Source: JBFLXB01 sp964570625 (lineage in GTDB: Bacteria; Nitrospirota; Nitrospiria; 2-01-FULL-66-17). Taken from it: a DNA stretch of 41,002 bases. Below, piece by piece: positions 22,679 to 30,592 of the stretch. The notes under the pieces were generated by a model. That model was not told the DNA's origin, made no database searches, and saw nothing but the letters and a program-made list of their open reading frames with translations. The stretch is from positions 1-41,002 of the forward strand of contig CAZMYW010000001.1 in the NCBI GenBank assembly GCA_964570625.1. Direction: 5' to 3'. Position 1 is the first letter of the stretch, and the number at the start of each line of letters is the position of its first letter. The position numbers and the translations under genes were made by a program.

Positions 22679-23775
22679 TGTCCTTGCACGGAAAGCGCGA
22701 CTTCGGCGCGGTACACGCCGGCCCCTGGGGCAGGCACCGACAAACGGGAGGCCTCAGCACTCGCCAGCGGACGCCCGTCGCGCAGCAAGGTGATGAGCCC
22801 TCGATGCGGAGCCGACACCTCGACGGTCAGGCCTGAGGCTACGGGAACCTCGTCGCCCATCTGCCACGTCACGCCGGTCTGGTCGCTCACGCGGAACATG
22901 AATCCCGGCGCGGCCTTGAAGATTTCAAACGCGAAATAGGCCCGACCGCGGCGGAGCGCATCCACCAACGCGTCGGGCGTGCGATCGGTCGCGAACACAT
23001 AGAGGGGGACGAGCCGAAATACCAACGGGTAGGGATCCAACTGGCGCCCCAACACGCGGATGTTCTGGTGTGCGTTCGGGGTGGCGATCGCGGTCACGCG
23101 CCGGCTCAGCGTCTGCTCGTCAAACGCCGCGAGCGCGCGATCGGGCCGCCGGATGATCCGGGACAGAATTTCGTCGGGATACCTGCCGTACCAGATTGCC
23201 ACGTCCAGCGCCAACCCCAGGTAGCGCCTCCGGTCGGTGGTGGCCTCGTCGTACAGGTCCCACACCTCCACCCCGACCACGGACGGCTCGTTCCACAGGG
23301 TGAGCCGGTTCGGGTGCGCGCCGATCGGCACGCCGCCATGCGCGGTGACCGCGGCCGCGACCTCGGGACAGGTCAGATTGCGGGTGTCGATGAACCGATC
23401 GATGCCGACGGCGAGCACGTATTGGTCGGCGCATCGAATCTCGGCGCCTTGGATCAGGAGCACACCGTCTCGCTCGCCCGCCATCCCTGACTCGAAGATC
23501 GCGGGGCTGTTGTGATCCGTCAGCATCACGAAGTCCAGTGCCGCGGCGTTGGCCGCGCGAACCAGTTCATCCTGGTCGCCTCGGCTGTCGTGGGAGAGAT
23601 GTGAGTGCACGTGCACCACGCCCTTGTAGCGGGAAAGCCCCGGGATCTCGGGAGGAGCCGGCTCGGCGGGGAGCGCGGCCAGTTCCTGGCGAATGGCATG
23701 GAACGTGGAGGGGAGGGTGCACCCGACCGTTACGCTGAGGGCGATGAGCCCTACGATCGCGGATGCACCGCGCAT
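22636..23775 (-). CDS. PHP-domain metal-dependent phosphoesterase, lipoprotein
   Basis: A 379-residue protein. Lipobox SVTVGC sets the lipidated Cys at residue 19. The PHP domain has HVHSHLSHDSRG at 55-66, MLTDHNSP, QGAEIRC and GGVPIGAHPNR, the metal-ligand clusters of the PHP family (polymerase and histidinol phosphatase type). The last 120 residues look like a beta-sandwich (VSGLTVEVSAPHRGLITLLRDG). It opens the four-gene lipoprotein operon. The ATG lies 6 nt after the TACTAT -10 and no Shine-Dalgarno is possible, so translation is predicted to be leaderless. Confidence 0.82.
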   Translation of the reverse strand: MRGASAIVGLIALSVTVGCTLPSTFHAIRQELAALPAEPAPPEIPGLSRYKGVVHVHSHLSHDSRGDQDELVRAANAAALDFVMLTDHNSPAIFESGMAGERDGVLLIQGAEIRCADQYVLAVGIDRFIDTRNLTCPEVAAAVTAHGGVPIGAHPNRLTLWNEPSVVGVEVWDLYDEATTDRRRYLGLALDVAIWYGRYPDEILSRIIRRPDRALAAFDEQTLSRRVTAIATPNAHQNIRVLGRQLDPYPLVFRLVPLYVFATDRTPDALVDALRRGRAYFAFEIFKAAPGFMFRVSDQTGVTWQMGDEVPVASGLTVEVSAPHRGLITLLRDGRPLASAEASRLSVPAPGAGVYRAEVALSVQGQWRPWIFSNPIYVR

Positions 23776-23781
23776 ACTGGA

Positions 23782-23810
23782 ATAGTACGTGAAGGTGGCG
23801 GATCGATCAA
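23782..23810 (-). promoter_or_regulatory. Leaderless promoter of the four-lipoprotein operon
   Basis: Minus-strand TTGATC (23805-23810), 17 nt spacer, TACTAT (23782-23787), then exactly 6 nt and the ATG at 23775. With transcription starting about 7 nt after the -10, the mRNA would begin at the start codon. The -35 overlaps the stop codon of tlyA. Confidence 0.65.
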
Positions 23811-24571
23811 GCGCGCGCGTCGCCGGCGCGGGTGAGCGCGATCAGGTATTCGTGGTTGCCGTCCCGGCCCTGGATCGGAGAAGCAATCGTTCCGGTTCCG
23901 CGGAATCCGTCCGCCGCGGCCGCGGTCAATACGTCGGCCACTGCCTGCGCCCGCCGATCGGGATCGCGGACGATACCGCCGCCTCCGACGTACTCGCGAC
24001 CGACTTCGAACTGCGGCTTCACCAGCGCGATCACGCGACCGTCGGGCCCCAGAAACTCCACGGCCTTCCGGAAGACCAGACGGAGTGAAATAAACGACAC
24101 GTCGATCACCACCAGGTCGATTACGTCGGCGATCGCGGCGCGCGGCAGGGTGCGGATGTTCGCGCGTTCGACCAGGCGAACGCGGGGGTCATTCCGGAGT
24201 TCCCATGCGAACTGGCCATACCCCACGTCCACCGCCCAGACGCGGGTCGCTCCTCGCTTGAGCAGGCAATCGGTGAATCCCCCGGTTGACGCGCCGATGT
24301 CCAGGCACACCAAGCCCGCGGGTTCGATCCCGAACGCGTCGAGCGCTGCCGCGAGTTTGACACCGCCCCGACTGACGTAAGGATGATCGGAACCCTCGAC
24401 CTGTAGAGGGGCGTCCGCCGCGATCAGCTCACCGGGTTTGGCGATCGGGCGATCGCCGGATCGTACCAGCCCCCCCAGGATCAACGCCTGGGCCCGCGCG
24501 CGGCTGGGAGCCAACCCTCGCGCCACCAAGGCCACGTCCACCCGCTGTTTCGAGACCGGTACCCGCGGCAT
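23807..24571 (-). CDS. tlyA: TlyA-type RNA 2'-O-methyltransferase (hemolysin A family)
   Basis: A 254-residue protein. Residues about 7-65 form an S4 RNA-binding domain (RVDVALVARGLAPSRARAQA). The rest is an FtsJ/RrmJ-like SAM methyltransferase with VCLDIGASTGGFTDCLLKRG and the later VKPQFEVGR and GNHEYLIAL. TlyA in mycobacteria methylates C1409 of 16S and C1920 of 23S rRNA; the same role is inferred here. The ATG at 24571 has no Shine-Dalgarno; a TACCGT hexamer lies exactly 6 nt before it, again a leaderless arrangement. A longer open frame to 25414 lies antisense to the peptidase gene and is not credible. Confidence 0.88.
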   Translation of the reverse strand: MPRVPVSKQRVDVALVARGLAPSRARAQALILGGLVRSGDRPIAKPGELIAADAPLQVEGSDHPYVSRGGVKLAAALDAFGIEPAGLVCLDIGASTGGFTDCLLKRGATRVWAVDVGYGQFAWELRNDPRVRLVERANIRTLPRAAIADVIDLVVIDVSFISLRLVFRKAVEFLGPDGRVIALVKPQFEVGREYVGGGGIVRDPDRRAQAVADVLTAAAADGFRGTGTIASPIQGRDGNHEYLIALTRAGDARA

Positions 24572-24577
24572 GGTGAC

Positions 24578-24583
24578 ACGGTA
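24578..24583 (-). promoter_or_regulatory. Leaderless -10 element of tlyA
   Basis: TACCGT on the minus strand, 6 nt before the ATG. A weak -35 candidate TTGCGC (24602-24607) lies 18 nt upstream. It diverges from the peptidase promoter. Confidence 0.4.
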
Positions 24584-24661
24584 GCAAACCGGTTGTGGGA
24601 GGCGCAACCAGCGAGCAAGGTGTTCGGTGCACACGAGAACGGCGGGCCGAGCGGTTTCTGC

Positions 24662-24667
24662 TACAAT
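24662..24667 (+). promoter_or_regulatory. Leaderless -10 element of the M61 peptidase
   Basis: TACAAT, one base off the best -10 consensus, lies exactly 6 nt before the GTG at 24674. No consensus -35 is seen at 17-18 nt. The transcript would begin at the GTG. Confidence 0.55.
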
Positions 24668-24673
24668 CGCGCC

Positions 24674-26500
24674 GTGCCTGCGTCCGCTCCGATCCGTTAC
24701 CGCATCCAGCCCGTTGACCCTGCCGCTCATCTGTTCGAGGTCGCGTGTACGATAGCCGATCCGGATCCGACGGGTCAGCGCGTCTCTCTGCCGGCCTGGA
24801 TTCCCGGAAGTTATCTCATTCGAGATTTTGCCCGTCAGGTGGTGGCGTTGAGCGCGCACGCTCAGGGCAAGGCGGTTCACACCCACAAACTCGACAAGGC
24901 CACCTGGTGCTGTGATCCCGTTGCCGGTCCGCTCACGATCGTGTGCCGTATCTACGCGTGGGATCTGTCGGTGCGCACGGCGTATCTGGATGCCGCGCGC
25001 GGATACTTCAACGGGTCCAGCGTCTTCGTGATGGTCCACGGGCAGGAGCACCGACCGTGCGCCGTGGACATCGCGCCCCCGCCCGGCGGGTCTGGCGTCT
25101 GGCGGGTGGCCACCGCGATGCGGCGAGACAGCGCGCCGCCCAACGGGTTCGGCGGTTACTACGCGGCGGATTACCACGAACTCATCGATCATCCGGTCGA
25201 GATGGGGGACTTCGCCTTCGCGACGTTCACCGCGTGCGGCGTTCCCCACGACGTGGTGCTGACCGGCCGCCACCGGGCCGACGTGGACCGGCTCTGTCGC
25301 GATCTCCGGGTGGTCTGTGAGCACCACATCCGACTGTTCGGTGAGGCGGCGCCGTTTGATCGCTACGTGTTTCTGATCACCGCGGTCGGCGACGGGTACG
25401 GAGGGCTCGAACACCGGGCGTCAACGAGCCTCTTGTGCTCGCGCAGCGACCTCCCGATCCCCAACGAGGCGGAAGTGGGCGAACGGTATCGGACCTTGCT
25501 GGCGCTGGCGAGTCACGAGTACTTTCATGCCTGGAACGTGAAGCGGATCACCCCGCAGGCCTTCGTGCCGTACGATCTCGGGCGCGAAACGTATACGCGG
25601 TTGCTATGGGCGATGGAAGGCATCACGTCGTATTACGACGCGCTGGCCTTGGTCCGAACCAAACTGATTCCTCCGGCGAGTTACCTCGAGTTGATGGGTC
25701 AGATCATCACCCGCCTGCTGCGCGGGAGCGGCCGGCTCAAGCAAACCGTGGAAGAGTCGAGCTTCGACGCGTGGATCAAGTTCTATAAGCCCGATGAAAA
25801 TACGCCGAACGCGGTGGTCAGCTACTACACCAAAGGGGCGTTAGTAGCATTGGCGCTCGACCTGACGATTCGACGCGAGACGGCAAACGCGCGGTCGTTG
25901 GATGACGTCATGCGCGCGTTGTGGGAACGCCACGGCAAAACCGGTGTCGGGGTGCCTGAGGATGGGGTGGAACGCATGGCGGAGGAGATGTCTGGTGTCG
26001 ATCTCCGCGCGTTTTTTGATCGCGCGTTGCGGAGTACGGAGGATCTTCCCCTTACCGAGCTGTTGGCCGCTTTCGGCATCGACCTCACGTTGCGGGCTGC
26101 AGAGTCGGAGCAAGACAAGGGTGGCAAGCCGCCCGCAAAGCCCCGTCCTGCCCGCGCGACACTCGGCGTCCGGCTGGCCGACAGTGGTTCGGACGCGACA
26201 CTGGGTACGGTGTTCGACGGTGGCGCGGCGCACGCCGCGGGCTTGGCCGCGGGCGACGTAATCATGGCGGTCGATGGCCTTCGTGCCACACGGGGGAACG
26301 TCGAGACCTTAGTGGGGTCGTACCCACCCGGCACCACGGTCCACATCCAGGCGTTCCGTCGCGACGAATTGAGGGCGTTCGAGGTCACACTAAAGGCCGC
26401 GCCGATGGACACCTGTGTTCTGACGATCCAGGATCGCCTCGACAGGGCCACGCGATCGCGGCGCTCCGCCTGGCTGGACGGCGTCAACCAGGCGACGTGA
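24674..26500 (+). CDS. M61-family aminopeptidase with PDZ domain
   Basis: A 608-residue zinc metallopeptidase of the glycyl-aminopeptidase family. The zinc motif is HEYFH at 281-285 followed by AWNVKR; the third ligand is in WAMEGITSYY (Glu315). GLEHR at 244-248 is also conserved. An N-terminal beta domain (residues 1-170) precedes the catalytic domain, and a PDZ domain covers about 490-585 (LGVRLADSG ... GLAAGDVIMAVDGL). No signal peptide is seen, so it is probably cytosolic. The GTG at 24674 fits the family start and the 6 nt distance to the -10. It ends 17 nt inside the convergent FN3 gene. Confidence 0.9.
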   Translation: MPASAPIRYRIQPVDPAAHLFEVACTIADPDPTGQRVSLPAWIPGSYLIRDFARQVVALSAHAQGKAVHTHKLDKATWCCDPVAGPLTIVCRIYAWDLSVRTAYLDAARGYFNGSSVFVMVHGQEHRPCAVDIAPPPGGSGVWRVATAMRRDSAPPNGFGGYYAADYHELIDHPVEMGDFAFATFTACGVPHDVVLTGRHRADVDRLCRDLRVVCEHHIRLFGEAAPFDRYVFLITAVGDGYGGLEHRASTSLLCSRSDLPIPNEAEVGERYRTLLALASHEYFHAWNVKRITPQAFVPYDLGRETYTRLLWAMEGITSYYDALALVRTKLIPPASYLELMGQIITRLLRGSGRLKQTVEESSFDAWIKFYKPDENTPNAVVSYYTKGALVALALDLTIRRETANARSLDDVMRALWERHGKTGVGVPEDGVERMAEEMSGVDLRAFFDRALRSTEDLPLTELLAAFGIDLTLRAAESEQDKGGKPPAKPRPARATLGVRLADSGSDATLGTVFDGGAAHAAGLAAGDVIMAVDGLRATRGNVETLVGSYPPGTTVHIQAFRRDELRAFEVTLKAAPMDTCVLTIQDRLDRATRSRRSAWLDGVNQAT

Positions 26501-29360
26501 CGGCGCCCATTGCGGGCCAGCGAATCAGCCGGCGCCGAATGCAGTAGAGCGCCACGGCCGCCATCACCAGCAGATCAGCCGCCTGCCACGGCCCGGACGG
26601 CGGACCACCGTCGCGCGGAATGATCATCCCGCAACCAGCAGTCTGGGACGAAAGGTCTTCGTCCACCGAGGTCTGTCCCTCCCCTGCCGTGGCGGACGCG
26701 AACACCGTATTCTGACGATTGCCTGAGAAGTCGTACGACGCGCCGGCGTAGTAGTAGGTCACGCCGTCGATCAAACTGTCGTGCAGCGCCTCACCGGCTT
26801 CGCCTGGTTGTCCGGAAAAATCACCCAGGAGATCCCCGTCGGTGGGACTGGTGGGGAATCGGTCTAGCCGGAACCGGATCTGCACGCCCGCAAAATCCGA
26901 GTCCGATGGATTCGTCCACCGTAGTCGAATTTGACGTGGGGCTCCATTGCCCGAGAAGCTCCGAATATCCTGTGGCGGTGTGGTGTCTGGCGTCGAGGGA
27001 AGCGACACGGTGAAATCGTTCGAACGTGATACGTTGCCCGCGGCATCCGCGCTCTGGACTCGGTAGTGATAGGTTGCCCCGGCGGTCAGGCCGGTGAGCG
27101 TTTGACGGTGACTCGTCATCAGTGTGGCGCTGGCCGGGGACTGTTGACCATAGGCTGTGGTCAGCCCGTACTCCACCCGTGAGGTGGCGGGTTCGTTGGT
27201 GGACCACGTGATCGCGGTGGATGTCTGAGTCAGGTTGCTGGCTCCGACACTAGAAATCGTGGGGCCGGTGGTGTCGGGCGAGGCCGCGGTGGCGAAGGTC
27301 CTGTCGCCGGAGACGGCGACATTGCCGGCGGCGTCCGCGCTGCGAACGCGGAAGTGATAGGTGGTGGCCGCCTGGAGGCCGGCGAGCGCGGCGTTGTGGG
27401 CCGCGAGGAGCGAGGCGTTCAACGTTGTGGACGCGCCGTACGAGGTGGTGGTGCCGTAATCGACCTGGGTGGTGGAGGCTTCGTTGGTGGTCCAGGTGAC
27501 GGTCGCGCTGTTGCTGGTCAGCGAGCCGGACGCAATCGCGGATAAGGCCGGTGCGGTAGTGTCGAGGGCGGGCGCGGTAGTGAAGGTGGCATCCCCGGAG
27601 AGCGCGACGTTGCCGGCAGCGTCGAGGCTGCGGGCGCGGAAATGATACGTGGTGGCGCCCTGGAGGCCAGCGAGCGCGGCGCTGTGGGCCGTCAGGAGCG
27701 CGGAATTAAGCGCGGTCGAAGACCCGTAGGCGGTGGTGGTGCCGTAATCGACTTGGGTGGTCGCGGCTTCGTTGGTGGTCCAGGTGACGGTCGCGCCGTT
27801 GCTGGTGACGCCTCCCGCGGCGATCGACGACAACACCGGCGGCGTCGTGTCGGGTTGAGCGGACGTTGAGAACACCGAGTCCGCCGACGAGGCCGAATTA
27901 CCGGACGAATCCACGCTCCCGACCCGGAAGTGGTAGGTGGTCGAGGGAGCCAGCCCTGTGAGCGACACACTGTGGCTGCTTACCAACGTCGGGTTACTCG
28001 ACGAAGAGCCATACCCGGTTCCGAGACCGTACTCCACCACCGACGTCGAAGCTTCGTTGGTGGACCAGGTAATGACGGTGCTGGTGGCTCCGGTCGAGCT
28101 GGCCACCACACCCGAAATGACGGGCGCGGCGGTGTCGGGCGCCGTGAGCGTGACGAAGGTGGCATCACCGGAGACGGCGCTGTTGCTGGCGGCATCCGCG
28201 CTGCGGACACGAAAGTGGTAGGTGGTGGCCGCCTGGAGGCTGGCGAGCGCGGCGCTGTGGGTCGTGACGAGCGAGGAGTTCAGGGTCGTGGACGTGCCGT
28301 AGGCGGTGGTGGTGCCGTAGTCGACCTGGGTGGTCGCGGCTTCGTTGGTGGTCCAGGTGATGGTCGCGCCGGCACTGGTTAGCGAGCCTGACGCAATCGC
28401 GGACAAGGCGGGCGCGGTGGTGTCGGGGGCGGCCGCGGTGGTGAAGGCGGCATCCCCGGAGAGCGCAACGTTGCCGGCGGCGTCCGCGCTTCGGACGCGG
28501 AAGTGATACGTGGTGGCTCCCTGGAGGCCAGCGAGCGCGGCGCTGTGGGCCGTGACGAGCGAGGAGTTCAGAGTCGTGGACGCCCCGTACGAGGCGGTGG
28601 TGCCGTAGTCGACCTGGGTGGTCGACACTTCGTTGGTGGTCCAGGTGACGGTCGCGCCGCTGCTGGTGACGGCTCCCGCGGCGATCGACGACAACACCGG
28701 CGGCGTCGTGTCCCCGGCCTGCGCGGTGGTGAACGTATAGTCGGCTGACACGGCGGAGTTTCCGGTCGCGTCCACGCTGATGACTCGATAGTGGTAGGTG
28801 GTGGCGGACGACAATCCGACGAGCGGCCGGCTGTGTGAGGTCACGCGCGTGCTGTTGAGCGCCGATGAGGTGCCGTAGCCGGTGGTGAGTCCGTATTCGA
28901 CCAACGACGTAGCGGGTTCGTTGGTGGTCCAGGTAACGGTCACGCCGGATGCCGTGACGGAGCTGGCCGCGACCGCGGAAATCACGGGCGCGGTGGTGTC
29001 GGGAATGATCTTGGTGGCCTCGTTGGAGTAGTCGCTCCGCCCGCTCGATGTGTTATCGGCGGTCACCGCAAAGTAATAAGTGCCGGGTCCCAGCCCTGTC
29101 ACGGTATAAGAGGTCGCCGTGCCTACGGGTATGGCCGCGGTGTATGTCCGAGAGGTGGTACCGTAGTGGACATGGTACCCGGCCAAATCCGACTCGGTGT
29201 TGGCGTCCCAGGACAAGACGGCGTCGGCCGCGAAAACCCGGGAGTTTGGCGTCAGAGCAATAAGCGTAGCGAAGGCCAGTGCGGCCATGAGGATCGGCAC
29301 GCACGATCGTTGCCTCAGGAGAAAGGCGTTTCCCGAAAATCTGTGAACACTACAGACCAT
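26484..29360 (-). CDS. Secreted fibronectin type III repeat protein with C-terminal Cys sorting tail
   Basis: A 958-residue surface protein. Signal peptide: basic n-region then ILMAALAFATLIALTPNSRVFA. A first FN3-like domain (AVLSWDANTESDLAGYHVHY) is followed by seven 95-96-residue beta-sandwich repeats, each starting DTTxP and carrying TWTTNEPATSxVEYG and TTYHFRVRSxDAAGN. A last FN3-like domain begins DTTPPQDIRSFSGNG. The C-terminus has GCGMIIPRDGGPP, a hydrophobic helix (AADLLVMAAVALYC) and RRR, which resembles the Cys-containing CTERM-type sorting signals processed by intramembrane proteases. The ATG at 29360 is chosen because it gives a sensible signal peptide; only a weak GGCGGG lies before it. 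It is likely an adhesion or matrix protein. Confidence 0.82.
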   Translation of the reverse strand: MVCSVHRFSGNAFLLRQRSCVPILMAALAFATLIALTPNSRVFAADAVLSWDANTESDLAGYHVHYGTTSRTYTAAIPVGTATSYTVTGLGPGTYYFAVTADNTSSGRSDYSNEATKIIPDTTAPVISAVAASSVTASGVTVTWTTNEPATSLVEYGLTTGYGTSSALNSTRVTSHSRPLVGLSSATTYHYRVISVDATGNSAVSADYTFTTAQAGDTTPPVLSSIAAGAVTSSGATVTWTTNEVSTTQVDYGTTASYGASTTLNSSLVTAHSAALAGLQGATTYHFRVRSADAAGNVALSGDAAFTTAAAPDTTAPALSAIASGSLTSAGATITWTTNEAATTQVDYGTTTAYGTSTTLNSSLVTTHSAALASLQAATTYHFRVRSADAASNSAVSGDATFVTLTAPDTAAPVISGVVASSTGATSTVITWSTNEASTSVVEYGLGTGYGSSSSNPTLVSSHSVSLTGLAPSTTYHFRVGSVDSSGNSASSADSVFSTSAQPDTTPPVLSSIAAGGVTSNGATVTWTTNEAATTQVDYGTTTAYGSSTALNSALLTAHSAALAGLQGATTYHFRARSLDAAGNVALSGDATFTTAPALDTTAPALSAIASGSLTSNSATVTWTTNEASTTQVDYGTTTSYGASTTLNASLLAAHNAALAGLQAATTYHFRVRSADAAGNVAVSGDRTFATAASPDTTGPTISSVGASNLTQTSTAITWSTNEPATSRVEYGLTTAYGQQSPASATLMTSHRQTLTGLTAGATYHYRVQSADAAGNVSRSNDFTVSLPSTPDTTPPQDIRSFSGNGAPRQIRLRWTNPSDSDFAGVQIRFRLDRFPTSPTDGDLLGDFSGQPGEAGEALHDSLIDGVTYYYAGASYDFSGNRQNTVFASATAGEGQTSVDEDLSSQTAGCGMIIPRDGGPPSGPWQAADLLVMAAVALYCIRRRLIRWPAMGAVTSPG
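26988..29001 (-). repeat. Seven tandem ~288 bp FN3-coding repeats, pattern C-A-B-C-A-B-C
   Basis: Seven coding repeats of 285-289 bp start near 29001, 28712, 28426, 28137, 27851, 27563 and 27274. By sequence they fall into three types: A (VLSSIAAG), B (ALSAIASGSLTS) and C (VISxVxAS or TISSVGAS). Going along the protein the order is C-A-B-C-A-B-C, so the unit of amplification was probably the three-domain block. Confidence 0.8.
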
Positions 29361-29795
29361 TGTGCATGCCCGCCTTATGTTGGTGTCCGGTTGGGGACTC
29401 CCGACCATTCGTGCAGCCCCCCAACTCGGTCGTTGAAAACCAGGCAAGCTCTGAGCAAGGACGATGCCAACCGTACGAACGGTCAATCCGGGCGCTTAAT
29501 GGCCGCGTTTCCAGAAGGAATGGCGCTTCATGCGAACGTCTCGGCCCGCCGGAATGTTGGTAGTTACGGCCCAATCTGTGATCCTGATTACGATTCGGCG
29601 GTCCAGAATGCGGTCGGGCCAGGCATGTGACCTTCTGCAGCGCCTTGCGCGGGCTCGGTGCAACCACTGATGCAGCCGCCGGGAATCTCGACAACACTTT
29701 AGAGCCGTTGCCAGGTTTCCAGCAGCTTCGAGTTCCGGGTCGATGCCTGGCCGGCCTCGACTTTTTCCGGTGGAACGTGGTACGGCATCTGCTCG
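29361..29795. other. 435 bp gap between the FN3 gene and the MEKHLA gene
   Basis: No frame here has family resemblance or a ribosome binding site. A 7 bp inverted repeat (GTTGGGG and CCCCAAC at 29390-29396 and 29419-29425) would fold in the 5' leader of the FN3 transcript. I looked for c-di-GMP or other known riboswitch cores and saw none. The region is the largest intergenic gap in the window and should hold the divergent promoters of both genes, but no consensus pair stands out. Confidence 0.4.
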
Positions 29796-30271
29796 ATGAC
29801 GGGACGCGTGGCCCCACCACCGGTCACCAAAGCCCTCGGAGGGCACCTTCACCGGCTGGTTGCGAGTTTTTCCCGCTGGACCGGTCGGGAGCTGGGCGCG
29901 GCCCCGCGAAACCCGGGCGAGCTGGCGGAGCGCCTGTTCGAGGCACCGTTCTCCTCTCGCACGGTACCGAAGCGGACCCCATTCTCAACTATGGAAACCG
30001 GATGGCGCTCACTCTGTGGGAGACCGATTGGGAACGATTTACGCGTACCCCATCGCGATTGACCGCGGAGCCGTTGGCCCGCGAGGAGCGCGCCCGCGCT
30101 CTCGCCGCGGTGGTGAGTCGGGGATACACCGACGATTACCGAGGGGTTAGGATTTCGCTCGCCGGCCGGAGGTTTCGCATCGAACGGGCGGTGGTGTGGA
30201 CCGTGGTGGACGCTGATGAACACTGCCACGGTCAAGCCGCGATGTTCGAGCAGTGGACGTACGTTGAGTGA
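29796..30271 (+). pseudogene. MEKHLA-domain protein with internal frameshift
   Basis: Read in two frames this matches the MEKHLA domain. The first frame gives GGHLHRLVASFSRWTGRELG and then AERLFEAPF up to about 29949. The second frame continues VLLSHGTEADPILNYGNRMA, WERFTRTPSRLTAEPL, GYTDDYRGVRISLAGRRF and HGQAAMFEQW to the stop at 30271. The join lies at CCGTTCTCCTC; a normal gene would need CCGTTCGTTCTCCTC, so one GTTC of a GTTCGTTC repeat seems lost. This is either a true slippage mutation, a phase-variable site, or a sequencing error. The domain is found alone in bacteria and in plant HD-ZIP III proteins; function unclear. Confidence 0.7.
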
Positions 30272-30284
30272 CCAACGGGAACCG

Positions 30285-30590
30285 GTGTCCCGACTACCAG
30301 TCAAAGTGATTCCGAAGGCCTCTTCGACGCGTATTGTGGGGTGGCTCGGCGACGCGCTTAAGGTCGCGGTGACCGCGGCGCCCGAAGGGGGGCGGGCCAA
30401 TGCGGCCGTGTGCGAGCTGCTCGCGTCGTCGCTCGGCGTGGCCGCATCCGGCGTACGGTGCGTCGCAGGGCACGGGTCGTCACGAAAGCTGTTTGAAATC
30501 GACGCCCTGGCCGAGGCCGAAATCGTGCGCCGTTTCAACCGGCTAACCCCTCGGCCACGGGACTCCGCGCCGCCCGGCTCATCCGCTTGA
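30285..30590 (+). CDS. DUF167/YggU family protein
   Basis: A 101-residue protein with the DUF167 pattern: LPVKVIPKASSTRIVGWLGD, then LKVAVTAAPEGGRANAAVCE and the GHGSSRKLFEI end. The family is small, cytosolic and of unknown role. The GTG at 30285 has GGGA upstream and fits the family start; a TTG at 30264 or an ATG at 30216 would reach back into the MEKHLA gene. It lies 13 bp after that gene and 2 bp before the next membrane protein. Confidence 0.78.
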   Translation: MSRLPVKVIPKASSTRIVGWLGDALKVAVTAAPEGGRANAAVCELLASSLGVAASGVRCVAGHGSSRKLFEIDALAEAEIVRRFNRLTPRPRDSAPPGSSA

Positions 30591-30592
30591 CC

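Noticed and set aside
24572..25414. N-terminal extension of tlyA by 281 residues on the minus strand
   Set aside because: It lies wholly antisense to the conserved M61 peptidase and has no family resemblance; TlyA starts cleanly at the S4 domain at 24571.
26988..29001. CRISPR-like periodic repeat
   Set aside because: The period is about 288 bp without short spacers, and the repeats are in frame and encode fibronectin-type domains.
29361..29795. Riboswitch or structured RNA before the FN3 gene
   Set aside because: No conserved riboswitch core was visible; only one short 7 bp hairpin.
29627..29950. Upstream part of a 214-codon frame ending in the MEKHLA domain
   Set aside because: Its first 105 residues are low-complexity Arg/Gly/Pro and the true N-terminal half of the domain is in another frame.
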